Positions 62,130 through 64,000 of a stretch of DNA of 64,000 nt are shown one piece after another; position 1 is the first letter of the stretch, and every line of letters begins with the position of its first letter. The stretch covers positions 6,603 to 70,602 of the forward strand of contig CAYHCE010000019.1 of the NCBI GenBank assembly GCA_964355015.1. The letters are read 5' to 3'. Source of the stretch: CAYHCE01 sp964355015. Its GTDB lineage: Bacteria; Cyanobacteriota; Cyanobacteriia; PCC-6307; Cyanobiaceae. Below the pieces are notes generated by a model, which saw only the letters and a program-made list of their open reading frames with translations, had not been told where the DNA came from and made no database searches. The translations under genes were made by a program, and so were the position numbers.

Positions 62130-63802
62130 TGGGGGCCTTGCGGCAACGGTGGCGGGAAGGCGCCCGCTCCCTGCGGATCTGGTGGGCGGTGCTGCAGCTG
62201 TTGAGCGGTCTCTGGTGGGACGCCAGGGCCTGGACCTATCCGGGCGGGGTCAGCGTGGAGCGGCGCGCCGCCCGCCAGCAGGCCCGCGCCCGCTGGCTCA
62301 CCGCCGAGCTGCTGGGTCTGGGCTCGGCCTTCATCAAGCTCGGCCAGCTGCTTTCGGCCCGGCCCGACGTGCTGCCGGCCGGCTACGTGGAGGAACTGGC
62401 CCATCTGCAGGACAGGGTGCCGGCCTTCCCGTTCGCCATCGTGCAGGCGCTGCTGGAGCAGGAGCTGGGGGAACGCTGCGCCGAGATCGTCGATCTCGAG
62501 GAGCAGCCTCTCGGCTCCGCCAGCCTGGCTCAGGTGCACCGTGCCAGCCTGCGCAGCGGCCGGCAGGTGGTGTTCAAGATCCAGCGGCCAGGCCTGGAGA
62601 GGCTGTTCCGCCTCGATCTGGAGGTGATGCAGCAGGTGGCGGCGGTGCTGCAGCGTCACCCGCGCTGGGGCGAGGGCCGTGACTGGGTCTCGATCGCCCA
62701 GGAGTGCCGCCGCGTGCTGCTGCGCGAACTGGACTTCCGCCTCGAGGCCGAACACGCGGCCCGCTTCCGCCAGCAGTTCCTCGAGGATGCCGGCATCCGC
62801 GTCCCGGCGGTGGTGTGGGAGCTCAGCACCCGTCGGGTTCTCTGTCTGGATTTCCTGCCCGGCATCAAGATCACCGACCGTTCCGCCCTGGTCGAGGCCG
62901 GCATCGATCCGGCGGCGGTGGCCGAGAAAGGTGCCGCCAGCTACCTGCAGCAGCTGGTGCGCTTCGGCTTCTTCCACGCCGATCCCCACCCGGGCAACCT
63001 GGCGGTGGCCGCCGATGGCGCCCTCATCTACTACGACTTCGGCATGATGGGGCAGCTTTCGCAGAGGCTGCGCAGCCGGCTCGGGCGCATGGTGCGGGCG
63101 GCCGCCGCCCGCGACGCCGCTGCCCTCGTCGACGAGCTGCAGGGGGCGGGCGTGATTGCCGCCGATGTGGATCCCGGCCCGGTGCGGCGGCTGGTGCGGG
63201 TGATGCTGACCGATGCCCTCACCCCGCCCTTCTCTTCGAACGTGCTGGAGAAGCTCTCCGGCGACCTCTACGACCTGGTCTACGGCCAGCCCTTCCGCCT
63301 GCCGGCCGAGCTGATCTTCGTGATGCGGGCCCTCTCCACCTTTGAGGGGGTGGGCCGCAGCCTCGATCCCGGCTTTAGCCTGATCGCCATCGCCCGTCCC
63401 TACCTGCTGCCCCTGATGACCGCGAGCGGGAACGGCCCCAACGATTTCCTCGGAGAACTGAGCCGCCAGGCCGCGGAGGTGGGCAGCCGCGCCCTCGGCC
63501 TGCCGCGTCGCCTGGAGGACAGCCTCTCGCGCATCGAGCAGGGCGACCTGCAGGTGCAGATCCGCGCCGGCGAAACCGATCGGCTGTTGCGGCGCCTAGC
63601 CCTGGCCCAGCAGTCGACCGGTCAGTCGGTCCTGCTGGGGGGGCTGGCGGTGGCGGCGTCCCTGCTGGCCCTCGGTCCCCAGCCTGCCCTTGTGGCCATC
63701 CCCCTGGCGCTGGGGTTGCCGGTGGGCCTGAGCTGGCTCAAGCTGCAGGGCCGGCTCAAGCGCGATTCGCGGCTCGACAAGCTGCCGGGCGTCGGCTCCT
63801 GA
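62129..63802 (+). CDS. ABC1/UbiB/AarF-family atypical kinase
   Basis: 557 residues. The ABC1-specific motif KxGQ is in FIKLGQLLSARPDVLPAGY, followed by PLGSASLAQVHRA (Ala-rich nucleotide loop), VVFKIQRPG (Lys), FFHADPHPGNL (HxDxHxxN) and YYDFGMMGQ (DFG). Two C-terminal hydrophobic segments (about 490-530) anchor it to a membrane. Family members are ATPases that influence quinone (ubiquinone in others, plastoquinone or tocopherol metabolism in cyanobacteria and plastids) and lipid levels. It is convergent with enolase, 25 bases apart. Confidence 0.93.
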   Translation: MGALRQRWREGARSLRIWWAVLQLLSGLWWDARAWTYPGGVSVERRAARQQARARWLTAELLGLGSAFIKLGQLLSARPDVLPAGYVEELAHLQDRVPAFPFAIVQALLEQELGERCAEIVDLEEQPLGSASLAQVHRASLRSGRQVVFKIQRPGLERLFRLDLEVMQQVAAVLQRHPRWGEGRDWVSIAQECRRVLLRELDFRLEAEHAARFRQQFLEDAGIRVPAVVWELSTRRVLCLDFLPGIKITDRSALVEAGIDPAAVAEKGAASYLQQLVRFGFFHADPHPGNLAVAADGALIYYDFGMMGQLSQRLRSRLGRMVRAAAARDAAALVDELQGAGVIAADVDPGPVRRLVRVMLTDALTPPFSSNVLEKLSGDLYDLVYGQPFRLPAELIFVMRALSTFEGVGRSLDPGFSLIAIARPYLLPLMTASGNGPNDFLGELSRQAAEVGSRALGLPRRLEDSLSRIEQGDLQVQIRAGETDRLLRRLALAQQSTGQSVLLGGLAVAASLLALGPQPALVAIPLALGLPVGLSWLKLQGRLKRDSRLDKLPGVGS

Positions 63803-63827
63803 TCAGGGACCCTTCGCCCGGAGCTGC

Positions 63828-64000
63828 TCAGCCCCGGCCGCGGGGGCCGCGCCCCTCGACGCCGGCGTAGACGGCCTGGCTGCCCAGTTCGTCTTCGATG
63901 CGCAGCAGCCGGTTGTACTTCGCCACCCGTTCGCTGCGGCTGAGCGAACCGGTCTTGATCTGGCCGGCGCGGGTGGCCACCGCCAGATCGGCGATGGTGG
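63828..64000 (-). CDS. eno: Enolase, C-terminal end
   Basis: The last 57 codons; the gene continues past the right edge. The readable end is IADLAVATRAGQIKTGSLSR then SERVAKYNRLLRIEDELG and a Gly/Arg-rich tail, the standard enolase C-terminus with the substrate loop Lys (KTGS). It catalyses 2-phosphoglycerate to phosphoenolpyruvate. Stop at 63828-63830 on the minus strand. Confidence 0.95.
   Translation of the reverse strand, partial: TIADLAVATRAGQIKTGSLSRSERVAKYNRLLRIEDELGSQAVYAGVEGRGPRGRG

Overview
The window is a GC-rich, densely coded bacterial chromosome segment that reads as a cyanobacterium of the Synechococcus/Cyanobium type. The evidence is of two kinds. First, the gene order SNF2 helicase - alaS - speA - ndk - thiO - gatB - coaE - argJ, and a kinase-like ABC1 gene convergent with enolase, match what I remember of picocyanobacterial chromosomes. 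Second, the cyanobacterial HIP1 octamer GCGATCGC recurs (for example at 4525, 46329 and 60758). No rRNA, tRNA, CRISPR array, insertion sequence or phage genes were recognised.

Layout. 1-3400: start of a Bcr/CflA-type MFS exporter, a decayed multiheme cytochrome (TsdA-like part plus an unrelated c-type domain), a TerB-COQ4-like protein, and a DsrE-like protein whose signal peptide is out of frame by one base. 3445-9132: YdeP-like molybdopterin oxidoreductase overlapping an MscS channel with a cyclic-nucleotide-binding (CNB) domain, a GNAT acetyltransferase and a divergent glutamine-synthetase-like enzyme. 9259-12400: tandem duplication of an unrecognised exported protein, one copy killed by a nonsense codon. 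12572-15821: two tandem B12-binding radical-SAM enzymes. 15925-18717: moaA, mobA, an alpha/beta hydrolase and a small membrane protein in one direction. 18859-21297: Anbu proteasome-like protease, transglutaminase-like protease and N-formylglutamate amidohydrolase-like protein. 21485-30233: MFS transporter, a NarL-type two-component system divergent from kdpA-kdpB-kdpF-kdpC and a truncated kdpD. 30261-32607: LemA and DUF2207. 32673-64000: the conserved helicase/alaS/speA/ndk/thiO/gatB/coaE/argJ backbone, interrupted by accessory genes, ending with coiled-coil proteins, an ABC1 kinase-like gene and the end of enolase.

The most interesting theme is cyclic-nucleotide signalling. Two consecutive FecR-like + CHASE2-adenylate-cyclase pairs (47485-52829) form a duplicated sensing module. 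Four separate proteins in the same 64 kb carry CNB domains: two MscS channels, a Crp-like stand-alone domain, and a 925-residue membrane iron-sulfur polyferredoxin. Only two of the four keep the arginine of the phosphate-binding cassette. The polyferredoxin-CNB gene lies between gatB and coaE, behind a 297-base spacer with 17-bp direct repeats of TGTGAC type. A cAMP circuit linking envelope sensing to ion channels and membrane redox chemistry is inferred, not shown.

Gene decay is concentrated in 1-12 kb: three single-base frameshifts and one Trp-to-stop change, whereas the rest of the window is open. Molybdenum-cofactor genes (moaA, mobA) lie about 10 kb from the molybdoenzyme that would need them.
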